Source: Pseudomonadota bacterium
GTDB taxonomy: Bacteria > Pseudomonadota > Gammaproteobacteria > Burkholderiales > Methylophilaceae
Length of the DNA: 64,000 nucleotides
Assembly: GCA_029563075.1 (NCBI GenBank)
Contig: JAKQTN010000052.1
Span: forward strand, 122,737 to 186,736
Direction of reading: 5' to 3'
Made by a program: the position numbers and the translations under genes. The notes under the pieces are model-generated. The model saw only the letters and a program-made list of their open reading frames with translations, did not search any database and had not been told where the DNA came from. How positions within the stretch are numbered: position 1 is the stretch's first letter; every line of letters starts with the position of its first letter. Shown piece after piece: positions 35,727 through 44,650 of this stretch.

Positions 35727-35758
35727 ACGGCTGCTGTATAATTACAGCAGCCGTTTTG
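35727..35758 (+). terminator. Terminator after second xoxG
   Basis: Perfect 12-bp stem ACGGCTGCTGTA (35727-35738) / TACAGCAGCCGT (35743-35754), loop TAAT, then TTTTG. It shares its plan and most bases with the terminator after the first xoxG. Confidence 0.88.
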
Positions 35759-35806
35759 TTATATTTTTCTGTTTGATAAATAGTCTATTTAATTTAAGGT
35801 TTGCTT

Positions 35807-37138
35807 TTGGAAAATACCGAAAATAATTCATTGCATCATATTGTGATAGTAGGCGGCGGGGCTGGCGGTCTAGAGCTGGCAACCAGGCTGGGTGATAGCC
35901 TGGGAAAAAATAAGAAAGCCGCAATTACGTTGATTGACAGCACACGAACGCATGTCTGGAAGCCTTTGTTGCATGAAATCGCGGCTGGCAGCATGAACCC
36001 GGATAAGCATGAACTGGAGTACCTTGCGCAGGCGCACTGGCATCACTTCCGGTTCAGATTAGGCCGCATGGATGGGCTGAATCGTGCGGAAAAAGAAGTG
36101 TATGTCGCACCTTATCATGATGAAGATGGTATCGAAGTGATTCCGCGCCGCTCTTTTAAATATGATACGTTGGTGATCGCCATAGGCAGTACGACCAATG
36201 ATTTTGGCATTAAAGGCGCTCGAGAGCACTCCATTGCGCTGGACACGCAAGGCCAGGCAGAAAAGTTTCATAGGCGCTTGCATAATGCCTTGCTGCGGGC
36301 ACATACGCAGGCCGCTCCTGTGCAGCCAGGACAGCTGGAAGTGGTCATCGTGGGTGCAGGTGCAACGGGTGTTGAGCTGGCTGCAGAGCTGCATAATACA
36401 ACACGTGAATTGACCGCCTACGGTTTAGATAAGATTGATGCTGACCGCGATATCAAGATTTCTATTATTGAAGCCAGTGACCGTCTGTTGCCGGCCCTGC
36501 CGCCTAAGCTGTCGATGGCGGTTGATCTGGAACTTAGAAAACTGCGTGTGCATATCTATACGGGCGAGCGTGTTACTGAAGTCAGCAATAAAGGTATTCA
36601 TACGCATAGTGGCCGGTTTATTCCTTCAGAACTGGTTGTTTGGGCAGCGGGCATCAAGGCGCCAGATTTCCTGAAGGATCTCGCCGGCTTGGAAACCAAT
36701 CGCATTAATCAATTGGTGGTCAGACAGACACTTCAAACCACCGTAGATGACAATATTTTTGCTTTTGGTGACTGCGCGGCATGTCCGTGGCTAGGGCATG
36801 ATGGCAATGTGCCGCCGCGTGCGCAAGCCGCACATCAGCAGGCCTCTATGCTGGTCAAGACGATGAAAAAACGCGTGGCAAATAAACATAATCTGCCTGA
36901 CTACCATTATCGCGATTATGGTTCGCTGGTCAATCTTGGCAGATATTCCACTGTGGGCAGCCTGATGGGGGCAATTGCCGGCGGCAGCATGTATATCGAA
37001 GGCCTGTTTGCACGATTGATGTACCAATCGCTCTACAAGATGCATTTAATGGCGCTGCATGGATTCTTTACAGTGTTCCTGCAAACATTAGCCAGGATGA
37101 TTACGCGCCGTACAGAAGCGCACGTAAAACTGCACTAA
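35807..37138 (+). CDS. ndh: Type II NADH:quinone oxidoreductase
   Basis: A 443-residue non-proton-pumping NADH dehydrogenase at the inner membrane that passes electrons from NADH to quinone. FAD site IVIVGGGAGGLELATRLG at the N-terminus, NAD site VVIVGAGATGVELAAEL (~residue 180), and the second FAD motif NIFAFGDCAACP (~320). The last 60 residues contain hydrophobic/amphipathic helices for membrane association. Start is a TTG: 35801 leaves 1 bp to AAGG, while 35807 leaves 7 bp and is preferred. Monocistronic after the xoxG terminator. Confidence 0.92.
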   Translation: MENTENNSLHHIVIVGGGAGGLELATRLGDSLGKNKKAAITLIDSTRTHVWKPLLHEIAAGSMNPDKHELEYLAQAHWHHFRFRLGRMDGLNRAEKEVYVAPYHDEDGIEVIPRRSFKYDTLVIAIGSTTNDFGIKGAREHSIALDTQGQAEKFHRRLHNALLRAHTQAAPVQPGQLEVVIVGAGATGVELAAELHNTTRELTAYGLDKIDADRDIKISIIEASDRLLPALPPKLSMAVDLELRKLRVHIYTGERVTEVSNKGIHTHSGRFIPSELVVWAAGIKAPDFLKDLAGLETNRINQLVVRQTLQTTVDDNIFAFGDCAACPWLGHDGNVPPRAQAAHQQASMLVKTMKKRVANKHNLPDYHYRDYGSLVNLGRYSTVGSLMGAIAGGSMYIEGLFARLMYQSLYKMHLMALHGFFTVFLQTLARMITRRTEAHVKLH

Positions 37139-37158
37139 AAGGCGCGTGATGTCATATG

Positions 37159-37185
37159 AATCCCCTGTCAATCCGGCAGGGGATT
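37159..37185 (+). terminator. Possible terminator of ndh
   Basis: AATCCCCTG (37159-37167) pairs perfectly with CAGGGGATT (37177-37185) around a 9-nt loop. It overlaps the stop codon of the convergent lplT gene. The T tract is short, so termination is uncertain. Confidence 0.45.
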
Positions 37186-38349
37186 TACTATCTTTATCAG
37201 TCGATAGCGACGATAGATAATTGTCATGCACCCGCTGACAAACAATCCAAACATGATGACAATAAGATGGATGGAAATCTCGGCCTTGACCATCAGCAGA
37301 TAGGCGCCCAGCAGCAACAGAATCCCGATATGTTCGTTGAAGTTTTGTACTGCAATCGAGTGCCCGGCGCCGATCAGCTCGTGCCCGCGATGCTGTAGCA
37401 GGGCATTAAGCGGTACAACGAAGAAGCCAGCCAGGGTGCCGATGATGAACAGGAGCCCGGCGGCCAGTCTCCAGTCCTCTACGAAAGCCATCGCGACCAC
37501 CATTATCCCCATGACAATGCCAGCCGGCAGTACCCTGGTGGATTCTTCCAGCCTGATATAGCGTGCTGCGAAAACAGAGCCTACTGCAATGCCTACCGCC
37601 AGCAGGGCCATGAGCTGGGTGGCTTGTTCCAGTCCGAAGTTGAGTGCGCTGGCGGCCCAGGTAATCACAACCAGGCGCAAGGTAGCACCTGCCCCCCAGA
37701 ACAGCGTGGTCACCGCCAGTGAAACCTGCCCTTGGCTATCCCGCCATAATGCTTTGAATGAATGCCAGAAATCCTGCAGCATGAACAGCGGGTTTTTCTT
37801 TGGCAGCTTATGGTCGATAGGCAGTCTGGGGATGTAAATGTTGACCCCGGCTGCCGCCATATAGAGTGCAGTGATGATGATCATGGCGAAATGGGGATCA
37901 GAACTTGCCATGTATCCGCCGAGAATGGCGCCGAATATGATGGCCATCACAGTGGTTGCTTCCATCCAGCCGTTAGCTTTAACCAGCATATTGGGAAGTA
38001 GGTACTCGGTAAGAATGCCGTATTTGGCGGGTGAGTAGGCAGCAGCCCCTATACCGACAATGCCGTAAGCATACAGCGGTGGCATGCCCAGCAGCATTGC
38101 CAGGCTGCCGATGAATTTGATGGCATTCGAGATGAACATGACGCGCCCCTTGGGCAGTGCATCGGCGAATGAGCCGACAAAAGGTGCCAGCGCGATATAA
38201 GAGATGACAAAAAATTGCTGCAACAAGGGGGTATGCCAGTCAGGCGCACTCATTTCCTGCAGCAAAGCGATGGCAGCAAACAGTAGCGCGTTGTCTGCCA
38301 GTGCAGACAGAAACTGCGCTGTCAGTATGGTATAAAAGCCTAAATTCAT
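37168..38349 (-). CDS. lplT: Lysophospholipid transporter LplT
   Basis: A 393-residue major-facilitator protein with about 12 hydrophobic segments. The N-terminus MNLGFYTILTAQFLSALADNALLFAAIALL is typical of LplT, which flips lysophospholipids inward for reacylation. In E. coli it is paired with aas; here no acyltransferase is adjacent and the gene appears monocistronic, convergent with ndh. Confidence 0.88.
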   Translation of the reverse strand: MNLGFYTILTAQFLSALADNALLFAAIALLQEMSAPDWHTPLLQQFFVISYIALAPFVGSFADALPKGRVMFISNAIKFIGSLAMLLGMPPLYAYGIVGIGAAAYSPAKYGILTEYLLPNMLVKANGWMEATTVMAIIFGAILGGYMASSDPHFAMIIITALYMAAAGVNIYIPRLPIDHKLPKKNPLFMLQDFWHSFKALWRDSQGQVSLAVTTLFWGAGATLRLVVITWAASALNFGLEQATQLMALLAVGIAVGSVFAARYIRLEESTRVLPAGIVMGIMVVAMAFVEDWRLAAGLLFIIGTLAGFFVVPLNALLQHRGHELIGAGHSIAVQNFNEHIGILLLLGAYLLMVKAEISIHLIVIMFGLFVSGCMTIIYRRYRLIKIVNPLPD

Positions 38350-38451
38350 GCTGTTTGTGTCACCAAGTTAATTGGTAATTATCTCGTCCCCATGATCGTA
38401 TGTTTTCTTGCCCGCTTTTCAGACAAGTTGTATTTTGCTTATTAAATGCTG

Positions 38452-39849
38452 TTATAAGGCTTCTGCCGCAAAATCCGCCAACCTCGAGCGTTCGCCGCGC
38501 ACCAATGTTACATGACCATTATGCGCCCAACCCTTGAAGCGGTCGACCACATAGGTCAAACCGGAGCTTCCTTCAGTGAGGTAAGGGGTATCAATCTGCG
38601 AAATATTGCCTAAGCATACCACCTTGGTGCCGGGACCTGCGCGCGTAATCAATGTTTTCATTTGTTTTGGCGTCAGGTTTTGCGCTTCATCGATAATCAA
38701 GAACTTATGCAGAAATGTGCGGCCACGCATAAAGTTAAGCGATTTCACCTTGATGCGCGTGCGGATCAAATCCTGCGTCGCGGCACGTCCCCATTCGCCT
38801 GCGTCCTCATCCGTTTTATTGAGCACATCCAGATTGTCTTCCAGTGCGCCCATCCAAGGCGCCATTTTTTCTTCTTCGGTGCCGGGTAAAAAGCCAATAT
38901 CTTCACCCACAGGCACAGTCACGCGGGTCATGATGATTTCTGAGTAGATTTTTTTATCTAAAGTCTGGGTTAGTGCAGCGGCAAGCGTGAGCAACGTTTT
39001 TCCGGTGCCTGCCTGACCAAGCAGGGTGACAAAATCGATGTCTGGATCCATCAATAAGTTCAGTGCATAGTTCTGCTCGCGATTACGCGCTGTAATACCC
39101 CATATGTTGTGTTTGGGATTAGCATGGTCATGCACCACTTCCAGCACTGCAGTATTGTTTTCGAGCTTGCGTACGATGGCGTGAAACGGCTTGTCAAACT
39201 CATAAAACACAAACTCATTGATTAAAAATGTTTTAATGAGCGGACCGGAAATGCGGTAAAACATGCGTCCGGCTTCCTGCCACGATTCCATCGCTTTGCT
39301 GTGTTTATCCCAGAAATCCTGCGGCAACTCTTTCATGCCGTTATAGAGTAAGTCGCTATCCTCCAGCACTTTGTCATTAAAGTAATCTTCAGCGGGCACG
39401 CCCATGGCGCGTGCCTTGATGCGGATATTGATGTCTTTACTGACTAAAATAACCTGGCGATCGGGGTATTGCTTTTGAAGTGCCAGCACTACACTGATAA
39501 TTTGGTTGTCGGCCTTGCTGCCAGCCAACCCCGGCAGTTCGATATGGATTTGCGAGGTTTGTAAAAACAGGCGGCCCGGCAAATGCTTGTTGCCATTAAT
39601 CGCGAGCGGGCAGCCAAGCTCTAAATTGGTGAGATCGGTGCCTACAATTTCTTCTAAATACCGGCTGGCCTGGCGCGCGTTGCGGGCAACCTCAGTTACA
39701 CCTTTTTTGTTGTTGTCCAGTTCTTCCAGCGTCACCATTGGCAAATAAATGTCATGCTCTTCAAAGCGGAACAAGCTAGAAGGGTCATGCATCAATACAT
39801 TGGTATCAAGGACAAAGAGCTTGGTGTCGGTTGTAGGTTTTTTCGCCAT
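38452..39849 (-). CDS. PhoH family protein with N-terminal PIN domain
   Basis: A 465-residue PIN-PhoH fusion (PhoH2/YlaK type), proposed RNA helicase plus RNase. The PIN domain (~1-150) has the acidic metal-binding set beginning FVLDTNVLMHDP and VTLEELDNNKKG. The PhoH ATPase (~220-465) has Walker A LLGQAGTGKTLLTLAAA, Walker B FLIIDEAQNLTPKQMKTL and the downstream GNISQID. Free-standing members are common in Gram-negatives. It is 24 bp downstream of bcp in the same direction, so probably an operon. Confidence 0.92.
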   Translation of the reverse strand: MAKKPTTDTKLFVLDTNVLMHDPSSLFRFEEHDIYLPMVTLEELDNNKKGVTEVARNARQASRYLEEIVGTDLTNLELGCPLAINGNKHLPGRLFLQTSQIHIELPGLAGSKADNQIISVVLALQKQYPDRQVILVSKDINIRIKARAMGVPAEDYFNDKVLEDSDLLYNGMKELPQDFWDKHSKAMESWQEAGRMFYRISGPLIKTFLINEFVFYEFDKPFHAIVRKLENNTAVLEVVHDHANPKHNIWGITARNREQNYALNLLMDPDIDFVTLLGQAGTGKTLLTLAAALTQTLDKKIYSEIIMTRVTVPVGEDIGFLPGTEEEKMAPWMGALEDNLDVLNKTDEDAGEWGRAATQDLIRTRIKVKSLNFMRGRTFLHKFLIIDEAQNLTPKQMKTLITRAGPGTKVVCLGNISQIDTPYLTEGSSGLTYVVDRFKGWAHNGHVTLVRGERSRLADFAAEAL

Positions 39850-39873
39850 AATTTTTAGTTAATCATTATTTGG

Positions 39874-40329
39874 TTATAAGGTTTTAATTAAGTTAAGCAC
39901 TTCCTGCGCGTGGCCATCCACCTTAACACCACGCCATTCATGTAACAATTGGCCACTCTTATCAATAATAAAAGTACTGCGTTCTATGCCGCATACTTGT
40001 TTGCCATACATGTTTTTCATTTTTATCACGCCAAAAATGCCACAGGCAAGCTCCTCGGTATCGGCCAGTAATTCAAACGGAAAACCAAACTTGGCTTTAA
40101 AGTTTTCATGAGATTTCAAGCTGTCGCGTGAAATGCCAAAAATTTCGGCATTCAAAGTCTTAAAATCTTGGTAACTATCGCGAAACTGTATGCCCTGTGT
40201 GGTGCAGCCGGGTGTATTGTCCTTCGGGTAAAAATAGATTACGAGAGTTTTGCCCCGGTGGTTTGAAAGCTTAAAAGTGATGCCGCTGGTAGCGGATAGT
40301 TCAAAATCTGGAATGGTTTGATTAAGCAT
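39874..40329 (-). CDS. bcp: Thiol peroxidase Bcp (peroxiredoxin Q)
   Basis: A ~151-residue peroxiredoxin reducing hydroperoxides in the cytoplasm. The active site reads FYPKDNTPGCTTQGIQFRD, with the peroxidatic Cys in TPGC. The resolving Cys found five residues later in E. coli Bcp (CxxxxC) is replaced by Gly, so this is a 1-Cys or alternative-resolving form; other Cys lie in LACGIFG and QVCGIERS. Several in-frame ATGs (40329, 40335, 40341) are close together and none has a clear ribosome-binding site; 40329 gives the usual family start. Confidence 0.88.
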   Translation of the reverse strand: MLNQTIPDFELSATSGITFKLSNHRGKTLVIYFYPKDNTPGCTTQGIQFRDSYQDFKTLNAEIFGISRDSLKSHENFKAKFGFPFELLADTEELACGIFGVIKMKNMYGKQVCGIERSTFIIDKSGQLLHEWRGVKVDGHAQEVLNLIKTL

Positions 40330-40466
40330 AGTCATTGTCATATGGATAGTTCTCATTGTTGTTAAAAATTGGCATTTAGGCAAGCTTAAATTTATGCAGG
40401 CCTAAAAATATTATTTGCAAAATGTGACAGACGCTCAACGCTTTAGTTGAGTTTGATGGAAAGGTA

Positions 40467-41924
40467 TTATTGCGGTAGGGTCAGTGTGATGCGTGTGCCC
40501 TGTTGTGATGCGGCTTCAAACACGATATTGCCACCCAGCACTTCGCACACTTTAAATGCGAACGGGATACCGAGTCCAGTGCCGAAGCGCTTGGTGCTGG
40601 GCCCCGGGCTGATTGCATGCGGGTCTGGGGTGAATGGCATACCAGTACCTTCGTCGCAAATGGTGCTGGTAAACGCATTGTTACTGATCTGCGCATCAAT
40701 AGTTATATTGCTGCCTTTCGGTGAAGCATCAATTGCATTTAAGATTAAGTTGTAAAAAACCTGCTCCAGCAAGTGCTCATCAGTAACTATCGCTGCATCA
40801 GGATGGTCAATGTGCTTAACTATATTGATTTGCTTATCCCGAATTTTTTGCGCTAAAGGCAGTAGTGCGCCATCCAGAATGCTATCAAAGCGCATAGGTT
40901 TCAACTGAGGCTTGACCGGGTGCAAATAGGCCAGCAGCGCGCCAGTCCAGCGCTCCAGCCTGTCCACTGTATTAATAATGCCGAGCAGCGATTCACGTGT
41001 ATCTTTATCATGCGCGGGGTCATCCATCAACTGTGCGGTGGCGCGGATACTCGCCAACGGGTTGCGGATATTATGCGCCAGCATCGGCACCAAAAGCCCC
41101 ATCGCAGCCTGTTTTTCAGTGCGCACAAGTGCATCGCGACTGGTTTGCAACTCGTCTGCCATTTTGTTAATTTTTTGTGACAGAGTGGCCAATTCCGCGG
41201 CACCAGTTTCCGGGACTTTGTGCTGCAAATTTCCTGCGCTGATTTCACTGGCAGCTCGCATCATGGCGTGAATCGGGTGCACAATTTCACGTTTTAAAAA
41301 CAGCCTGGATAAAATCAGCAGTAGGCCAGCCAGCAAAATTGGAATAATCAATACTACAATAGATATATGTTTGGCATCCTCTAGGCGTGCCTTGAGCTCG
41401 TTTTGCTTCAGTGTGAGTAAATCTTCTGCATGCTTGGAGACGGCTTCATAGCGGCTGAAAATGCCAGTTTCCATATCCTGGTAAAGCAATTTGCGCGAGG
41501 CTTCATTCGGACTGGCTTGATAGCGGTAAAATAAGGCAGGTGCTTCGTTTACAAAGCTTTTATAATTATTTTCCAAATTGCTAATCGCCAGCTTTTCTTC
41601 CGCGCCAATCGCCAGTTGGTCCAGTTTCTCAAAGTGTTTTAATATCGATTGCGTGTAGGTAATGTATTCATTTTTGGCATCCGCTTCATCCAAAAAAAAC
41701 GTATCAAACAGCTCTTTCATTTGACGATACAGATCGCCGCGCGTTTGTTGGATTTCTTGAATAAGATGATGAATGCGCTGTGATTCTTTGGCAGATTTGT
41801 CCCATAGATAAATACTATAGCCGCCGCCAGCCACTGCCAGTAAAATGAGGGCAATAAAAATAAGCTCATGCACAAGCAGTAAATCACGGAGCGATCTTGG
41901 TTTGCTTGCTAAGAGCTGGCGCAT
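40467..41924 (-). CDS. Orphan sensor histidine kinase (HAMP, NtrB-like core)
   Basis: A 485-residue membrane kinase. A transmembrane helix near residue 25, a periplasmic four-helix-type sensory segment (~45-185), a second transmembrane helix (VVLIIPILLAGLLLIL, ~205), HAMP (~220-270), HisKA with MLAHNIRNPLASIRATAQ (His ~288) and HATPase with N box, CDEGTGMPF and GTGLGIPFAF. The AHNIRNPL H box is of the NtrB/ZraS type, which usually pairs with sigma-54 activators, but no response regulator is nearby. It starts 7 bp after tonB, so the two are probably one transcript. Signal unknown. Confidence 0.88.
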   Translation of the reverse strand: MRQLLASKPRSLRDLLLVHELIFIALILLAVAGGGYSIYLWDKSAKESQRIHHLIQEIQQTRGDLYRQMKELFDTFFLDEADAKNEYITYTQSILKHFEKLDQLAIGAEEKLAISNLENNYKSFVNEAPALFYRYQASPNEASRKLLYQDMETGIFSRYEAVSKHAEDLLTLKQNELKARLEDAKHISIVVLIIPILLAGLLLILSRLFLKREIVHPIHAMMRAASEISAGNLQHKVPETGAAELATLSQKINKMADELQTSRDALVRTEKQAAMGLLVPMLAHNIRNPLASIRATAQLMDDPAHDKDTRESLLGIINTVDRLERWTGALLAYLHPVKPQLKPMRFDSILDGALLPLAQKIRDKQINIVKHIDHPDAAIVTDEHLLEQVFYNLILNAIDASPKGSNITIDAQISNNAFTSTICDEGTGMPFTPDPHAISPGPSTKRFGTGLGIPFAFKVCEVLGGNIVFEAASQQGTRITLTLPQ

Positions 41925-41931
41925 GTGCGAA

Positions 41932-42675
41932 TTATTCTAGTTTGAATGATACGGGTACAGTGATATCGAAGCTGCGGCCGCGCAGCGCTTCAGGCGGCGC
42001 TGGGAAAGGCGAGGCCTTGCGCACCATCTCGAGCGCCTGCTTATCCAGCGCCTCAAAGCCGCTGGATTCTTTTACATTGGCAGACAGCACATTGCCGCTG
42101 CCGTCAATTTTCAGATCCAGCAGGCAATCACCTTGCCAGCCACGCATTTGCGCAATTTTTGGGTACTGTTTATGCTTGGCAATTGCGCGGCCTAGGGTGC
42201 CGCCATATTGGCTTAAAGCCGCACTGATATCGGCCTCATCCGGCTCTATTTTTTTAGGTGGTTCTGGCGGGGGCGGTGGAGCGGTAATAACCGGGGGTGC
42301 ATCTGCTTTAGGAGCAGCGGTAATCACGGCAGGTGGCGGTGGAGGCTCAGATGTTACAGGCTCCGGCTTGATGTCCTGCACCGGAATGGGATCGGGTTTA
42401 GGCATTTTTTTTGGCAATGGCTTGATCGGTTCCGACACCGGCTTTATGGGTTCCACTGGTTTGGGCGGCTCAGGCACCACTGCTGGCTCAGGCGGTTTTG
42501 GTTGTTGAATTTGAATGGTGAGTTCTTGAGGAATTTCTTTAATCGCATCAAACTTAAAGTTGGGGATGACGGCTAGCAACAGCAGGTGCAGCAGAATAGA
42601 GCAGATAACTGCCCAGATGAGCGTGCTTTCATTAGCTCTGGCGTTGCTGCTGGGGTTTTTGATAGAGATGTCCAA
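41932..42675 (-). CDS. tonB: TonB family energy transducer
   Basis: A 247-residue TonB: cytoplasmic start, one transmembrane helix (AVICSILLHLLLLAVIP, with the SxxxH signature Ser/His), a long Pro-rich linker of Pro-Lys and Pro-Glu repeats (~50-150), and a C-terminal domain with RAIAKHKQYPKIAQMRGWQGDCLLDLKI-type sequence split as YPKIAQMRGWQG and LDLKIDGSGNV. It transmits proton-motive energy to outer membrane receptors. No exbB, exbD or receptor gene is adjacent. The kinase gene follows 7 bp downstream. Confidence 0.9.
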   Translation of the reverse strand: MDISIKNPSSNARANESTLIWAVICSILLHLLLLAVIPNFKFDAIKEIPQELTIQIQQPKPPEPAVVPEPPKPVEPIKPVSEPIKPLPKKMPKPDPIPVQDIKPEPVTSEPPPPPAVITAAPKADAPPVITAPPPPPEPPKKIEPDEADISAALSQYGGTLGRAIAKHKQYPKIAQMRGWQGDCLLDLKIDGSGNVLSANVKESSGFEALDKQALEMVRKASPFPAPPEALRGRSFDITVPVSFKLE

Positions 42676-42801
42676 AGCGATTAAGTGTAAACAGATTATT
42701 TTAGGCTAAGTCTTTGATTATACTACAGCTTATGTTTGATTGATAAGGCTAAATTACGGTTGATAGCAACCATAATTCACATATTATGTTAAGTTCGCTT
42801 A

Positions 42802-44070
42802 TTAAATCATGCCTTCCAGAACTTGTATTTTCACCAGTTCACCCGCAGCATGGTTGCCTGCTGCTTCATCCAGCACAATAAAACAGTTGGCGGCACTCAT
42901 GCTGCTGAGGATGCCGGAGCCTTGATTGCCAGTGGGTTTGACCTTCCAGACGCCGGCATCGTCATACAAAACTCCACGTTGATACTCAGTGCGGCCAGTG
43001 GCTTTTTTAATTGGCTCCGTGCATTCGACCATCAGCATGGGCAAAGGTTTGGGTGATGCACCCTGCAACATAAGCAATGCCTCGCGTACAAACTGATAAA
43101 ACGTCACCATGGTTGCCACCGGGTTGCCTGGCAGACCAAAATAGTGCGCACTAGCTATCTTTCCGTAAGCTAAAGGACGGCCGGGTTTCATGTTCATTTT
43201 CCAGAACAGTACTTGGCCGTGCTTGGCAAGCAAAGCTTTCATGTAGTCTGCCTCACCTACCGAAACGCCACCGCTGGTGATCACGACATCGTTATTTTGT
43301 GCGGCTTGAAGCAAAGTTGCTTCCAGTTGCGCCGGGTCATCCGGCACATTGCCTAAATCGCTGATCTGTGCCCCCAATCTGGTGAGCATGCCATACAGCG
43401 TGTAGCGGTTGCTGTCGTAAATTTGGCCTTCTTGCAGCGGGTTTTCTACGCCAACCAACTCGTCGCCTGTGCTAAAAAATGCGACTTTGAGTTTGCGGTA
43501 AACTGGTATTTCAGCGATGCCGAGTGATGCCACCAAACCCAAATCCGCAGGTTTCATGAGGTGGCCTTTTGTCAGAACCGTTTGGCCAATTCTCAAATCT
43601 TCTCCGGCTAAACGTACGTTTGCACCTTGTTTAGTCTCTTCAAGCAATGTAATCCGATCGCTTTTTATCGCGATTCGTTCTTGCATTACAACTGTATCCG
43701 CGCCTGCTGGAATTACCGCGCCTGTCATGATTTTTACGCATTCGCCGGCGTTCAAATTGCCCATAAAAGGCTGGCCAGCAAAGGCAGTGCCAATGATTTT
43801 AAGGGTTTTTAAATTTGCAGAAAACTTAAAGGCAAAGCCATCCATAGCAGAATTGTTATGGTTGGGCACATTGCTGGGCGAGACAATATCCTCCGCCAGC
43901 ACACGCCCCAAACTCTCGCGGATGGGCAGGGTTTCCGCTTCACGTACCGGGCTTAAAAACTGTTTTATAAATAGCCGTGCTTGCGCGACTGACATCGCGT
44001 TCGGGTCGTAATCATCCATGCACGAAGGGTTGGCGATTATTTCGGAAAGTGTGGTTTTATTTTTCATCAT
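42802..44070 (-). CDS. moeA: Molybdopterin molybdotransferase MoeA
   Basis: A 422-residue enzyme inserting molybdate into adenylated molybdopterin. It shows the MoeA marks SNVPNHNNSAMDGFAF, MTGAVIPAGADTVV, TGDELVG, YDSNRYTL, TSGGVSVGEADY and PGRPLAYG with LPGNPVATMVTF. Length fits the family. It overlaps mobA by 14 bp, forming moaA-mobA-moeA. The product cofactor is needed by the formate dehydrogenase encoded divergently next door. Confidence 0.95.
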   Translation of the reverse strand: MMKNKTTLSEIIANPSCMDDYDPNAMSVAQARLFIKQFLSPVREAETLPIRESLGRVLAEDIVSPSNVPNHNNSAMDGFAFKFSANLKTLKIIGTAFAGQPFMGNLNAGECVKIMTGAVIPAGADTVVMQERIAIKSDRITLLEETKQGANVRLAGEDLRIGQTVLTKGHLMKPADLGLVASLGIAEIPVYRKLKVAFFSTGDELVGVENPLQEGQIYDSNRYTLYGMLTRLGAQISDLGNVPDDPAQLEATLLQAAQNNDVVITSGGVSVGEADYMKALLAKHGQVLFWKMNMKPGRPLAYGKIASAHYFGLPGNPVATMVTFYQFVREALLMLQGASPKPLPMLMVECTEPIKKATGRTEYQRGVLYDDAGVWKVKPTGNQGSGILSSMSAANCFIVLDEAAGNHAAGELVKIQVLEGMI

Positions 44071-44650
44071 TTTTTAATTTTAATTCCAACGCTGCCAAAT
44101 CTTCAAATGTATTCAGATTAGTAAACCCATCAGGATTATCACTAAAATCCACCTCTACGTATTGTTGGCTTTTTTGCCAGGCGCTCACTTTACGTCCGCC
44201 CTCTGCTAAATGGTCTGTGAGGCTTGGCAGCACGCTTTTTTTCATCAAACAGAATACTTGATGCGTGTCGCCATTGGTGCTTGCAACGGCAATATCGGTG
44301 CGGCTTTCCAGCATGCCTTTTAACAATCTTTCTGCCAGATCCAGTGGCAGTAACGGTGAATCGCACGGCACAGTGAGTACCAAATCATGCCTGGCATGCT
44401 CTAAGCCCAACTGAAAACCCGCCAACGGTCCCAGAAAGTCATCCGTTTCATCTTGCAGCACTGGCAAACCAAAAGATTGATATTGCGCTAACTCGCGGTT
44501 CGCGTTGATGAGAATTTCATCGCCTTGCGGCTTCAGGCGTGCGATCACATGTGCAATCAGCGGCTTGTTTTGTAGCAGTACCAAGCCTTTATCCACGCCA
44601 TTCATGCGGGTGGCACGGCCGCCAGAGAGGATGATTGCTGAAACGCTCAT
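44057..44650 (-). CDS. mobA: Molybdenum cofactor guanylyltransferase MobA
   Basis: A 197-residue enzyme attaching GMP to molybdopterin to form the guanine dinucleotide (MGD) used by FdsA. The N-terminal nucleotide-binding loop is IILSGGRATRMNGVDKGLV, followed by the metal-binding VPCDSPLLP. It overlaps moeA by 14 bp and its ATG overlaps the end of moaA by 1 bp, implying coupled translation. Confidence 0.94.
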   Translation of the reverse strand: MSVSAIILSGGRATRMNGVDKGLVLLQNKPLIAHVIARLKPQGDEILINANRELAQYQSFGLPVLQDETDDFLGPLAGFQLGLEHARHDLVLTVPCDSPLLPLDLAERLLKGMLESRTDIAVASTNGDTHQVFCLMKKSVLPSLTDHLAEGGRKVSAWQKSQQYVEVDFSDNPDGFTNLNTFEDLAALELKLKNDEK

